NCBI GenBank assembly: GCA_028554755.1
Contig: JAPTOF010000002.1
Span: 27,709,001-27,773,000, forward strand
Direction of reading: 5' to 3'
From: Cordia subcordata
Taxonomy: Eukaryota > Streptophyta > Magnoliopsida > Boraginales > Cordiaceae
Length of the DNA: 64,000 nt
Of the stretch, positions 21,907 to 36,900 are shown in pieces. The translations under genes were made by a program, and so were the position numbers. Position 1 is the first letter of the stretch, and each line of letters starts with the position of its first letter. The notes beneath the pieces are model-generated. The model was not told the DNA's origin. It ran no database searches and saw only the letters and a list, made by a program, of their open reading frames with translations.

Positions 21907-24900
21907 ATGCAGCAGACAATGGAGGAGAAGTTGATATTGAAGGCAATAATTGAAGAATGCCCATGGGAAGGCTTGCCGAAACGGCTTCAGGCAACTTTGG
22001 GTTCTAAAGAAGAATGGCACAGGAGGTATTATCTTTATTACTTTGTTGCTCTTTTTTTAGTAGCTGAATTCTAGTGCAGTTTAGATAAAAAAATTTCTGG
22101 GTGGATTTAGTTGTTAAGTAAGTATGTTGACTATGTGTCATGGGAAAATGTGGATGAGTAGTGTGTTTGAAACGTTTAGATCATTTGGAATGTAATAGGA
22201 GTTCGTTCGAGGGCTGATCTAGAATGCTTTATCACTGGGTTGTTGAGTGGTTCGATGAGCAAAAATAGCGGATTTACGGGGGTTAGTGGTCTTACAGGTT
22301 AAAATATACTTAGCTCAATGCATTCTTTGGGATCACAGCCCCCACTGTGCATTTGCTGCTGATCGGTTAGATATGACTGTGGATATGTTTTCTAGACGCA
22401 ATTAAATGCATAGTATGCTCAAAATGTTTTTTGCATTTTATGGGGCTTACCATTCTCTGGAGCTAAAAGGAGGGTATGTAGATTATCTAGAAGTGAAGTT
22501 GGAGGCTTACAGCTTAGTTTCATCAAGCAATAAGATTTATGATTTTAAGACTAGGGGGTTAGGGGAGTAAGTTGGTCTCAGATTAGTTAATGTTTGGGGA
22601 CGATTTTACAAATACTAAGCTTCTTCCAAAACTTGAGCTGATACATTTGATCAAAGTAAAGTGTGTATGGCAGTTTTAAGCTTATTTATTTTCATTCTCA
22701 ATTAACTTTTCTATCATTGAGAAGGTGTGTGCTATGATTTAGCGAATTTTTCAAAGGGGCAAAAGAGTTTGGGAAATTGCTCCTATTTTCCATTTTCAGT
22801 CAACTCGGTTAGAGGAAGTAGAAGAACCTTTGAAGGAATCAAATTGTTGCTTTCCAAGTACCAGATTCAAAGATTCTACTTTTCAATGTTGATTTCCTAC
22901 CGAAATGGAAATAGGCCTCCACACCTGTAAATTAGCCAGTTAATATAAAAGTTAAGCTTTTACAGTTGTTTAATATTGTTTCCAACAATATTAAATCTCA
23001 TTTTTAGGTTTGTAGGATGAAATGCCTGCACTTCACTGTGATTTTTTCTGGAATGCTTGGGTTGCATATTATTGGTGCTTATTGATGTACCTGCAGAAAA
23101 ATAAAGTTTGTTCCATTGAGTTTGATGTTTGAGGCACTTTGGTATACAAATTTCTGCTCTCAAGTAGTGTCCTTTGTGCTTATAATTTTGAACTTAGTTG
23201 TATAATAGATCAAGATGTGGGCCTGGAGTTTGGAGATCCCTTTGCTTTATTAAACTTTGATAGATTTGAGAGGAATTTTATTTAGTCATGAGACCCTTGT
23301 TTTATTAACTTTGATAGATTTGAGAGGAACTTTATTTAGTTATCAGATTGTTGTTTATATATATTAACAAAGCAAACACTTTATCCAAAACTTCTGAACT
23401 CATGCACTTTGGATTTCTTTTCTTTTGCTTCTCCTTTTCTTTTTTCTTTTCTTTTTTTTGGGGGGCGGGGGGGGGGGTTGTTCAAACACTTTGAGATTAG
23501 TACCTGCATCTACTGATTAACTAGACCACAAGATACTAGAAATGTTAATGACTGCATCCGTGTGAATTAGATATTCCTGATAATCAGAGTTGTGGTCAAT
23601 TGATGGCTACATGTGATATTCAATAATTATAGACTTTGATTGGTCCTGCTATGCATAATGTTGTCAACTATAATCAAGTTTATTTTGGTCAATAAAATTG
23701 AACCTTTCCTTATTCTTATTGTGCTTCTATGCAGGATAGTTGAACATTGCATAAAGAAAAGACTCCAGTGGAACAGTTGTTTTGCTCGTAGAGTATGCAA
23801 AGAAGGTGAATACTATGAAGATATGATGCGTTATTTGCGAAGAAATCTTGCGGTGTGTATTGCATGGAAATCCTCTTTGCTTTAGATTACATACTCATTG
23901 GTGTTGGTAAAACGTAGTACTTGCACAGTCACTAAGTTGGTAATTTATGATTGAGATTATATTTGAGTGATTGATTAGTTAGTGTGTTCGATCTCCTTTT
24001 ATTGTTATCAATATGGAAAGATGGTTTTGTGGTTCTAGTGAAAACATAAGGTCTATCTATGTTGTACCATGATTTGGCACATAAGCTGGTGAGGCCCCAA
24101 AATCTATGCTGCTCATATAAATAAGTTCATTAATACTCTGTATAGGGTCTCCATATAATCTATATATCTCAACTTCTATAATTAAATTCACTAGAGTATA
24201 CAATTCACGGATTTTGACTACTAAAAGTTTTACTTAGTTACCCTGGCATTGAGCCTGGTCCTCCTGAAGTTAAGAGCTGATGGAGAATAATCTTTACAGA
24301 CTCACATTGACTGTACCTAGGTAACCTTGCTGAGCTGGAGCCAGATCAGGAGAAAGTCAATTTCTTTTAACAACTAGGGCTGAAAGCTCCTATACAATGT
24401 GTGTGTGTGTGTGTGTATTTTAAGTTGTGTATGAAATCTACATGACTGTATGTTTGTTAAATTTCTGATGTATTAATGTTTATTAAGCTCCTTTTGCAAA
24501 GATAAATATCTATAATCTGTGAAAATCCTATAGAAATAATAGATCCTTTCCCAGATTCCTTTTTTACCATGAATGAATAAATTATTGTGGCAGATATACC
24601 GTAGAACTTGAATTTCTCTATCGGTTGGTGGCATCAGTGCATACTTGGTATGTAGTAAATTTGAGTCTTAGAGTCTAAAATTTTAAGATATCAAGTATTC
24701 AAAATCAGAAGGAAGAGTCACATAAAATGTGATGCATCATAGACTCCACAGATACGTGGGAGCATCTAGTAATTTCTTGTGTAAGAAAATCAATGCTCAC
24801 CATTCTGACCCAAAAAGCATGCCATTTTGACTGCAGTGAAAATGGAATACTGAAATGTCTCAACTTGCATGGAGTGCCTACTAATCTCTCATATTCGATA

Positions 24901-27900
24901 GGATAACATCTGAATCATTCTCTTTAATGTACTTGCCTATTACAGACAAAGAACACTTGAAATTATTTTCTATTATGCCTACGTAGAATTTCACCTTGCC
25001 ATGGATTGAGAAACAACCTTCATTCCTTGATCTCTTTGATGGCTTTTAAAGCATAGAATCTCAGATAACAGACATATAATTAACATATGTTGCAGATCCT
25101 GATGATTTTATCATTTCCATGTTTTGTTTGCAGTTGTTTCCTTATCACCTTGCAGAGTATGTTTGCCGAGTGATGAGGGTTTCTCCTTTCAGATACTACT
25201 GTGATATGATATTTGAGGTCATGAAAAATGGTATGTCCTAGATTTTTGTTTTAGATGTGTCCTTTTAGTTACTTTTTTGAATGGATGTCTTGATCACAAC
25301 TCCACCACCTTATATATTGCTGTTCACTAGTATCATGCGATGTTTTCTCTATGATGCCTGTAACTTCTTTTAGATATTAGGATGACATGATATTCAGAAA
25401 CAGTGAGAATTTGTACTAGACATGTAGGTTCTTGTTACATATATGGGATTGCCATTTTAGGTTCCTGTTATACATGTATTTGATATCACATCATGAGTCA
25501 GGAGATGAAGAGGATATACCTTATGATTTCATGTACTTTGATAGCCCCTAAGCCTGATCCTTTGCTTGGTAGCAGACTGTTGAAGTTACTAGTATACGTG
25601 CTTAATGAGGTCTCTTAACAAGTATGACATACGGAATTTTGTTTGATCTAGGCCACGGCTATTATTAATCACTTTTTAATGACATTTACAGATCAAACTT
25701 GTTATGTATTGAACTTCTATTCGATTTATTATATTATGCATGGCCTTCTATCCTACCTTGCTTTTCCTTTCTTAATTTCCTCTTCTTTTTGTCTTTTAAG
25801 TTCCATGTCCTGCTTACTATTTTTTGAATGAGCTATACGCCAGTCAGTATGAGTCCCTTATAACATGCTTGCAGAGCAACCTTATGACAGCATTCCCAAT
25901 TTTAGTGCTGCTGATGCCTTGCGGGTCACGGGCGTTGGAAGAAATGAATTTATCGACATCATGAACAAGTGCAGATCCAAGGTAGTACTTGGAACTCTTT
26001 ATACATAGGAACATTCAGCTTCATAAATTGCACGTTATTGCCTCATCGAAAGCCAATGCTGCATGTTTATTAGTAGGTATATTCATTTTTATGCCGCTGA
26101 ATATCTATTTTTTTAAACATTCTTGTTATACCACAATGATGACTCTGTTTCATTTGATGAAAAAGGCACTGTGTGTGAGAGTCTCGCTCTCGTTAACTAC
26201 ATGTTTGTTAAATATTTGGCTTAATTAGGCACTGTGTTGGTGGAAAATCGATGCTCTGAATTGTTGTTGCCAAAGTATGATTCTATCTACCTTCCCTGGC
26301 AAGAAAGGGAAAAGGAAGAAAGAAAGTACTCCAATCTCTTAGCAGCTTGTAAGAAATTTTGGTTGATTGAACTTGAATGTTGATGCTTTGCAATTGGGTC
26401 TAGTTTCCCAAAGATATATAAATGTGTGCTATTGCTCAATAAGAAAGGCTTTGCCAATCAGACTTGGTAGGAATTGGTTGCTTTTCCTTTCATTAGTTCA
26501 TTAGTTGTGTCTGGACCATCATTTTATCATACGGGCATTTGATTTTTCAACTAATGACATCGGTAGTTGTGACATAATACTTATCATATCATGCCAGTGT
26601 TTCTAGAGATTTACAGGTAGACAAAAAGTTCTTTTCTGCCTCTTACCCCCAGTCTTGAAACATGAGCAAGAAATTATTGCTGTTGAATAGCACTTGGATT
26701 CTTGAAAGCTGGTGGGGAAATTTAGCTCATTTGACATTGTGTCACCATGTTACTCAATATTAAGGGCACATGACAAATGGCCTCTTCAATTATCCTGCTT
26801 TAGAAATTCCTTCACCTTGGGATCTCTTGTTTAAGCGTTTCATATATTTGGAGTGGATGAGATATCACTTGTTTGCAATTCTCTATTCTCTGTTTGCATT
26901 GAGAAATAGTTAGTCACAAATTGATTTATGCTTAAGTTTTTCGGATGGTTTATGAATGCTGGACCACCATGTAATTGTAGTGCGATTTTTAACTCGTAGG
27001 ACTGATGAAAATGGCAGATAATGTAGCTATTACTGATTTCTGCTATGGGCTATGAAATGTGAATGGGTGGTGGAATTAAGTCCTTTGGCTTTTGCTGAAG
27101 GTGGCTACTCAGTGAGCATGTGTCAGAATGAATTTGCTCTTCTTTTGTTGTCTGATGCACAGAAAAAGTGATAAAAGACTCATTGTTCATTCATATGCAA
27201 TTATTGTTGCTTTTTGAGTATTAACTACTTGGAGGCTTGCAGAAAATTATGTGGAAGCTGAACAAGTCAATCGCAAAAGAACTATTGCCCACTCAACCTG
27301 TGGACTTTGCAATTGAGCCATGGTGGGGAGTTTGCTTAGTCAATTTCACTCTTGAAGAATTTAAGGTGAGATCAGCTTTCTCTGTTAATTTAAGTACACA
27401 CTTCTCATTTCTATCCTTCAATGTTGCAAATATCTATATTTATAAATCTCCTTATTGCAGAAGTACCTTTAAATGGAGCTCCAACTAGTTTTCTCATCTC
27501 TGTAGTGGCACATATAAATTTTCTCTTTCTCATTGCTGTTTGCGCAGAAACTTTCTGATGAAGAATCAGCAACAATTGATAAAATTTGCAAGGAGGAAGC
27601 TAATTCCTTCATCCTCTTTGACCCTGAAGTCATAAAGGGACTTTATCGACGGGGACTGGTCTACTTTGATGTTCCTGTCTATCCTGGTGATCGTTTTAAA
27701 GGTAATTCAGAGGCATTCAGATTGGAATCACACATATGCACATATAATGACATATTACATATACAGTAAACTTAAGTCACTCTTTTCCCCAAACAATTTT
27801 TGGTTTCTCTAGTTACAACGTGTTCACTGTCAGAGAATTCATGAGTTGGTCTCTGTTATAGTTCATGAAGGCATGGTAAAAGTTAGAGACTTCTTTTCAT

Positions 27901-30900
27901 TTTCTCACATTTAAAATTTTGTTCACGTTACATTAGAAAAAAACATGGTTGACATTACTTCTTGTTGAATTCTATTCTCTCTTGGTTAAAGTTTTGATAA
28001 TTGGAACATTTTGAGACTTACATTCTATAATGTGATTGAGATATTGAAAGGTGATAATTAGCAGTTGTGTCTCACTCTCTTGTTCGTCAAGAACACAATC
28101 AATATGTAGAAAAAGTAATATGCAGCACGATCATGAATGCACTTTGATGGTACTCTTTCCTTCCTGTTTGAGAGTTTGGAATATTGATATATACAATGTT
28201 TCAGTTTCCAGGCTGGAAGGATTTGTTTCAAACAGGGAACAGTCTTATGAGGATCCTATAGAGGAGTAAGATACTCATCTTAAATTTCATTGCATTTTCA
28301 TACCAAGGACAAAGCTAAGGTTCTGATGGTATTGACTCCATGTCCAGGTTGCTTTATGCTGTATTTGTGGTTTCAAGTGAAAATTCAACCGTTTCTGAAT
28401 TGGCTGCAACACTACAAGCTGATCTTTCTCAGCTGCAGTCTGCTGCATCCTTTGCTTGTCGATTGGGATGGGCCGAGAAATTACTTGACCCAGCATCTAT
28501 TCTTCAAGAATCAAATTTACCTGGATCTCCAAAAAGTCTTCTCAATGAAGAAGAAGATGATTCTCAAGCTAGTTTAGGCCCTCCAAGTATGCCCAATGAT
28601 GACTATGCTATTCCACGAGATATTTCATGGACAGAAAACTATCAATCGGCCTCTGGCTATACTCGTGTTGCTTTTGTTGTCGATGCTAATATAACATCTT
28701 ATCTCATGATGGGATCTGTTTCACAAGGTTTGTCTTCTTCTTTCTAGATCTGTCTGTTTCATGTTGTTATGTTGTTCTTTTTTCCTCGAATTTGAATTTG
28801 CGTCTCCTTGTTGCAACTAAATTTTGGGGGTTGATATATGTTGATTGGATGGCTAATTTTACATATCTAGTTGTTTTCTTCTGGTACTAGTACTACTTCA
28901 GTGCTGATCAAGGTGGACTATCTATTTTTATACGCATTTAATCTATATAATCTGATTAAGATATCTCCGGTGAAATGCCATAGCTTGTCTGTTGGCTACA
29001 AAATCAGCTTTTAACTTTGTTAAAAGATCAACAGATTGCAATTTGAGTTCCTATATGGTGAAGCTTAAAAACTAGATTGGCTTGAAATGAGTAAATTGTT
29101 TGCTACTCTTGAGTATGTTCAGCAAGGCAAACCAAGCCTTATCCCACTAGGTGAAGTTTACTATATGGTTATGGCTATGCCAATCAGATGTCTTAAATCC
29201 ATCAGAAGAATTAAACGGTGATTATGTTGACTGTTGGGTACCTAACGCTACCTTCCTCCTTTATCTGTGCTTGTGACTGGCAATGCCACATAGAAAACCC
29301 TTGGCACAGGTCGAGTTCTATTTGGAGTATGTTATAGCTGCTAAATGTTTCCTTTCTGAATCTTGACATTTGTGCATGTATATGTTTAAGATGCTATAGT
29401 TTTCTTCAGATGTGGAGATCAATTGTTTCGGTGGATTCTGGACTGAATAAACGAAATGGAAATGCATCACACTCCCAGTATATGCATGCTTGAGCACCTA
29501 AATTTCCCCTATTTGGACAATAGAATTGTAAGAACTTGAGACCTCATATGTCTATACCTCCACCCTTGTCCTTGGCGATTGCTTCTGTAACATACCTTTT
29601 CGATACTTGAGCTAGCATGGAAACAGCTGATTGGCAGTGTCAGGTAAATGTAAATTCTTATAGGTGGTTATCCAAAGAAGTAGATAGTATGCATATGTAT
29701 AAGGTCAAAATATTCAACTGCAAAGTGGAAGTGGCCCTTTAACTTGCAAATAAATGATTTAGTAATTCTTCTCCTTGTAGTACTTCTACTGCCAGCTACA
29801 CTCTCTCCCCCTTGATCTTTCCATTGCAACAAAGCTATCCTAGATCTCATCATGTAAATATTAAAAGGTCGAGAGTCTATCAGGTATAAAGTAGCTGAAG
29901 GCTATAAAGAAAGGACCTTTTCTCTAGAAACTTCAGAATATCTTGGAAATGGAAGATAACTAAAGGATGAAAGGGATATCAAACTATGTGTCCTAAGACG
30001 ACAAACATTACTTGCCTTCTTTCCTCTTGTGAAACTCTAGATGTTTTTGTTAGAGTATAGGGGTATATTTGTAAATATTGGTAGTCAGTTACTAAAGATT
30101 AGTTAGCAGAGCATCTTTGACGGCTCAGCTTTAGCTGACCATAAGACAGTTATAACTAACTGTCTAGTTGTATTTGAGGTCTATAAATACTAAGGCTTGT
30201 AAATCATTTTCTGAATAAGAGAGATCTTTCTTTTATCACAAGTTATCATGGTATCCAGAGCAGGCAAGGTCCTGGATCTTCTGTGAGCTTCGAAACTTAT
30301 CTTCAATGGCTTCCTAGATTATCAAACAAGGTTTGTGATCTATCAAACTGTTAGATTACCTTTTTGCGAGTCAATCTCTCCTTATTTTTCTTCATTTTTT
30401 CCTTCTGGTGTGATTTTTTCATCAAATTTTTTAGGGTTTTCTTCATCACAATTTCTCTCAAAACCTACTCAAATCCTTTCACCTAGCTTTGATTTCTTGA
30501 TCATTGCTGTTTCTCTTCATTGCGAGCCAGTTAATCGATTTAGTTTTCAAATTGCATCACAAAATCAATCAATCTCCTCAAATCTTACTTTTTAGCTGAA
30601 GACCTTAACCCTAACAGAGTATTCATGGCATTGCCTTCAGATCAATCTCTTTCTCTAGCCGTGAAATTGCTTTTGCAGTATTTTCCTGCATATGTCAATA
30701 TCAAATTGGATACTCAGAATCATCTCTTTTTGAAAACTCAGTTTCAATCCTTTCTCAAGGCTTGTAAATTGTTTGATCATGTTACAGGTAAAATTCCTTG
30801 CCCTTGCCTTAGCCCTGTCATCAGACACACTGATGGTTCAATTTCTCCTAATCCTGAATACACAAATTGGCAAGACATTGATCAATATCTGAAGAGTTGC

Positions 30901-33900
30901 TTCTATGCCTCTGTGTCTAATTCCATTTTGAGCCACATCTATCAACTCAATACTTTTTCTGAAATTTGGTTTACTATGAAGCAAAGGTTTCAGTCTAGCA
31001 GTAGATCCTTAGTTTATCAACTAAGACATGTTGCAGAATATCACTAAAGGAGCAAAAACAATTCAGGTTTACACTGATGAAGTCAAAGCTATTACAGATG
31101 CTTTAGTTGGAGCAAATGAACCTCTAAAAGATGAAGATGTTGTCTACTATATTCTCCAAGGGTTACCTGCTACCTATGATACTATTAGGACCTCCATTAG
31201 GGTTCGTCCAGAACCTGTGACTGTTTCTGAGCTCATCAGTCTTCTCATAAATGAAGAACTTAATCTTGCTTTCAATTCTAAGCTCAACTTGATTAACTCT
31301 ACTATTTCTCAAAACAATCAAGAGCTTCAAACTGCCCTGTATACTAATTCTACTGCTCAAAGAGGCAGAGGCAGAGGTAGAGCTTTTAACACTAATTCTA
31401 GGGGCAGAGGACAGAGAGGTCAAGGAAGGGCTCAGAAGTCCAATACCTCTAACAGTCAGTCTACCAGTCTTGTGTGTCAAATTTGTGGTAAGCCTAACCA
31501 CAATGCTCTTCAGTGTTGGCATAGACTTGACACTGAAAATTACTACTATGTCAAGTCTGAACAAGCAGGATTCACTGCTCAAAATTCTGACACTAAGTCT
31601 GAGAATCCTACTCCTACTGCATTAACTGCTCAACTGTCTACTACTTGGCCATCTACTTCTGTAGCAGGCACTTCTTGGTTTCTAGATACAGGAGCTACTA
31701 GTCATGTTACATCAGACATGCAACAGATGCACAACACTCAGCCTTACAAGGTGACAGGTTCAGTTACAATGGGTAATGGAGTTACATTACCTATACTCAA
31801 TATTGGTTCTGGTATCCTTCATACTCCTTTCTCTAATTTTTTAGTCTCTAATGTTTTGTTTGTTCCTTCCATTGCTTCAAATCTTCTTTCTGTACACCAA
31901 TTGACACTTGACAATGATTGTACTGCTGTTTTTACATCTAAGGATGTTACTTTGCTGGACAAGAAGTCCCACAAGGTGCTGTTCAAGGGCCCCTGTGACA
32001 AAGGACTCTATCCTATTCCTTTCAAGCTCCAGGCTCTCTCTTCTCAATCATCATCAGCCTATCATTGTATATTTACTGATTCTACTTCTAATGAGGATAG
32101 GATTTGGCATTTGAGACTTGGTCATCCTAATAGTTATGCCTCTGCTGTCATCTCTACTAGTATCAATAAGCAGCTAGATTACTCTATAAAGAATTGTCAG
32201 GATTGCTCTGTATCAAAAGCTCATAGATTGCCCTTTTCACATTCTGTAACACAAACATCTAAAGCTTTTGAATTGGTTCATTCTGATGTATGGGGGCCTT
32301 TCCCTGTGGAATCTTGTATGCAATACAAATATTACATCATTTTTCTAGATGATTTTACTAAATTTTCCTGGATCTATCCTCTAAAGCTTAAAAGTGATGC
32401 ATACAATGCTTTTCTTTCTTTTGTTGCAATGGTTAAAACTCAATTTCAACCAGATATTAAAACATTCAGGACTGATAATGGTGGTGAGTTTGTGAATCAT
32501 AGATTTCAAGCTTATTTGCAGTCTCTTAGGACTCTTCACCAAACTTCATGTCCACATACACCTAAGCAAAATGGAAAGGTGGAGAGAAAACACTTACATC
32601 TTATAGAAACCACACTAGCACTCCTCAATCACAGTAAAATGCCAATCAAATATTAGTTAGAGGCTTTGGCTACTGCTAATTTCTTGATAAACAGGCTTCC
32701 CATTCCTATTCTTGAGAACAAGTCTCCCTATGAGGTTCTCTGTCATGCAATTCCTGACGACAATTCTCTTAGGGTTTTGGCTGCTTATGTTGCCCCTGGT
32801 TAAGGCTTTATACCTCTCATAGACTTGATAACATGTCTAAACCCTGTGTTTTTCTAGGCTATTCATCTACTACAAAGGGGTACAAGTGTTTGGATATGAT
32901 CACCAATAAAGTGTACATGTCTAGACATGTGAAATTCATTAAAAACACCTTTCCTTTTAGCACATCTTCAGAACCTCCCATCTCTTCTAGTGTTTTTCCT
33001 CCCATTTTTCATAGTTCTTCCACTTCACTCTCCTCTACTTCTCATGGATCATTACACTCACCAATGGTTAGTACTGCTATTCCATTATCCTCCAGTTCTT
33101 TATCATCTCTTGCTGAGCCCGTGTTTCCCTTTTTCAATGATTCTTTACTTAATCAGACATCTTCTACATCATCACACAGTCAGTCTCAACATCCTGCACA
33201 GGCTGCATCATCTAGTGCACAGTCTGTTTCATCTAGTGCACTGTCTAGTTCTCCTATCATATCTAATCAAACTGCAGAGTCTTTATCATCTTTTGATCAG
33301 ATCATTTCTCCTTCTATCACAAACACTCATCCTATGTTAACTAGGTCCAAAACAGGCTCTTTGCCTCCACGATTATACCAGTTACATTCTACTCTCCTTA
33401 CTAACACTGAAATTGAACCTACCTCTTATAAAGAGGCTGCAAAAGTGCCCTGTTGGCAACAGGCTATGAAGGAGGAATTTGAGGCTCTTATGAAGCAACA
33501 AACATGGATTTTGGTACCCTTACCATCTGATAGGCAGCACAATTGGCTGCAAATGGGTGTATAAGATTAAAAGGAAAGCTGATTGGTTTATTGCTATTTT
33601 CAAGGCCAGGTCAGTGGCCAAAGGTTTCCACCAGGAACTAGGCCTATGGAGAAACATTTCCACCTACAATAAGGACTGCTCTAAGCCTAGCTATGCATTT
33701 TGGGTGGCCATTACATCAATTGGACATCTCAAATGCTTTTCTCCATGGTGATTTAGATGAAGTGGTGTATATGCAACAACCACAGGGATTTCAAGACTCC
33801 ACAAAACCTGGCTATGTTTGCAAACTTCAGAAGTCCTTGTATGGGCTTAAACAGGCACCAAGGGCCTAGTATTCTAAGCTCTCAAGCTTCCTCATCAATC

Positions 33901-36900
33901 AAGGTTTCATTACAACTCCAGCTCCAGCTGATACTTCATTATTCATCGGGAAGACTCCAACAACAACTGTCATTCTTCTTGTTTATGTGGATGATATAAT
34001 CATCACAGGATCATGTCCTCTAGCTATTTTTGAATTGATTACTACAATGGGTTCTAATTTTGCAATGAAATATTTAGGAAGATTAGCGCAGCGGATATTT
34101 GGAGAACATAAACAAGAAAGTAGAAGAATCAAGGAGCTTAATTTCAAGGCTGAAATTAGCCAAGAAATTTTTAAGATAATAAACCCTAGGAGAGAAAAAT
34201 AAATATTATTGAATAATTCTGAAAAGTTATGTAATAATGAAAGCTTCCACCCTTATATATAGACTAGAAATCCAAAACTACATAGGAAACTAAATAGGAA
34301 ACTAAAACTAAATAGGAATCTAAAATTAATTAGGAAACTAAAACTTTTACCAACCCTTTCTATAACAAAATAGATAATAAACTAATCCTAGTATAACTAG
34401 GACTCAATAGCAATTAATAAATCCTAAACCCTAACCAATTTTAATGACTAACTAAAAATATAAAATTCTAGGCTGCATCAGTCTCCCTAGGTGCGAAAAG
34501 AACTTGTCCCGAGTTGTCACCATCATTGTCGACCAAATCTCCATGATACGGAACAAGAAGCTTAACATTGAAAACATCTGAAGTAGTAACATAATTAGGA
34601 AGCTCTAATCGATAGGCATTATCATTTATCTTCTCAACAATTTTACAAGGTCCAATCTTCGGAGCACTAAGCTTGTGGTATTGTCCAACAGGGTAACGAT
34701 CACGTGTTAAAATAGCCCACACATAGTTTCCAACGTCAAACACAATATGTTGTCGCCGTCGTCTCCGTCGTCTTCGTCGTCGCTTGACTATGATCTTATT
34801 AACTGCTTTTCTATCAATGCACATAAGCCAACTTCGACCTTTTCTTGGAACTAATAATGTTGGAACTGCACAAGGGCTCATGCTTTCTCGAACATAACCT
34901 CTTTCTAAAAGTTCACTTACTTGTCTGTTCAATTCTTCTTGTTGTTTTGGACTCATCCGATAGTGAGCTTTATTTGGCAAACTTGCATCTGGAATCAAGT
35001 CAATACAATGTTGTACATCGCGCATTGGAGGTAATTGTGGTGGTAGTTCATCAGGCATGAAATCACTAAACTCATCAAGAATAGGTTGCACCTCATCTGA
35101 TATAGCGCTCAGGGATGATATTTCCTTTCCAATCAAAGTGAAGGCAATTCTAGATTCCTCCAACTCTTCAGCAAATTTGGCCATAGAAAGAAAATTAGCA
35201 GAATTTGATTTCTTTTGTTTTGACACACTCTCATACTTAGTAGGAACTAGAATAATCTTCTTGTTGTCTTTATACAACATATAAGTATTTTTTCTACTAT
35301 CATGTTTTACATTACGATCATATTGCCAAGGTCTACCCAATAACATGTGACACACATCCATAGCCACAACATCACAAAGCACCTTATCAAAGTATTTATT
35401 ACCAATAGAAAAAGAAACGAGACATCCTTTAGTAACAGGTACCTCACTCCCTTTTTTAAACCATGCAAGCTTGTAAGGTAGAGGGTATGGCTCTATTGGC
35501 AAACTTAGTTTGGAAATAGCCTCTTCAGATATGATGTTTTCACAACTTCTACTATCAGTGATAAGCTTACACACTTTTCCACCAATAGTGCAAATAGTGC
35601 AAAAAATGTTAGTGCGTAGCCAATCATCCACAGAATCTTGTTTTGGAGCAATAAGGTTTTTTCGGACCACGAGAGACTCACCAACATCTCCGAATACCAT
35701 ATCAGCTTCATCATCTTCATAACTTTCATCATAAATAGGCTCTTCTTCTTCTTTTTCTTCGCTTTCTTGATCATCATTCTTCATAAACAAATTCTTCCCT
35801 TCTCTGCTATTGTTTTTTCTATACTCAGTGGATTTATGATTATAATCCCCACACTTGTAGCAACGATTTGTTGAACCACTGCCTTGATTTCTATTACTTG
35901 GTGCTATATTAGTTGTCCGATTTGCTGAATTACTCTTTGGTGCACCTGTTTGTGTCTCACGGTTGTCAAAACCCCTTCCTTGACCTTGTTGATTTTGGTT
36001 TGCAAATCTGGTCATAAAATCACGATTATTTCCAGCCCGATTGTTGCCCATGTTTTGCTGTTTTTTTGCAACTAACGCACGTTGAAACGCTTCTGAAATA
36101 GTCCAAAAATTGTGCAGAGCGAGTGTGTCTTGAATGTTTTGCCTGAGCCCACCAATATATCTTGCTACCAACTGTTCCTCATTCTCAGATAAGTCATTAC
36201 GAGCTATTAATTGATAAAACTCTCTGTGTATTCATTAACAGTGCGGTTGCCTTGGCGAAGGTTTTGCAACATTTGATACATGGTTTGGACAAAATTGAAA
36301 GGTAGAAAATTTTCGCGCAACTTCTTTTTCATCTTTTCCCAATCTGAAATTTTTGGCTTTCCCCTTCTTTGGCGTGTTAAATTAAGTTGATCCCACCATG
36401 CAGATGCACGCCCTCTTAATCTTAAAGCTACTAATTTCACCTTTTTATTTTCAGGAACATCTTTAAAATAAAAAATCCTCTCGATTGCAGCCAACCAATC
36501 AATAAATTCTTCTGCTTGAATTCCTCCATTGAATTCAGGGATTTCAATTTTAAAACCTCCATCCCACTTTTGTCCTTCCCGTACATAAGGCACATGTCGT
36601 TGTGCACGATTATGAAATGGGTTTTCAATTATTTCTTCCTCCAACTCATCATCATCACCATCATGTGTTGGAGTTTCAAGATGCGCAAGGCTCTGAATTA
36701 AGGCTTCAACTTGTCTCCTTAACTCTTGTATTTCTCCATCTCGTTGTTGTTGATGAGGGGAAAGAGCTCCAGCTGCTACGGCACGACCTCTTCCTCTCTT
36801 TGGAGGCATTGTGAACGTGAGATTAGCTGACGAAAAACCTTGCTCTGATAACCAACTAACGCATCGGATATTTGGAAAACATAAACAAGAAAGTAGAAGA

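Noticed and set aside
31020..31047. Programmed +1 frameshift between copia gag and pol.
   Set aside because: The change falls inside gag rather than at the gag-pol border, and the related gag at 60077 reads through this point in one frame, so a simple indel is more likely.
31163..31582. A 139-codon minus-strand open frame.
   Set aside because: It is antisense to well-supported copia gag and zinc-knuckle coding sequence.
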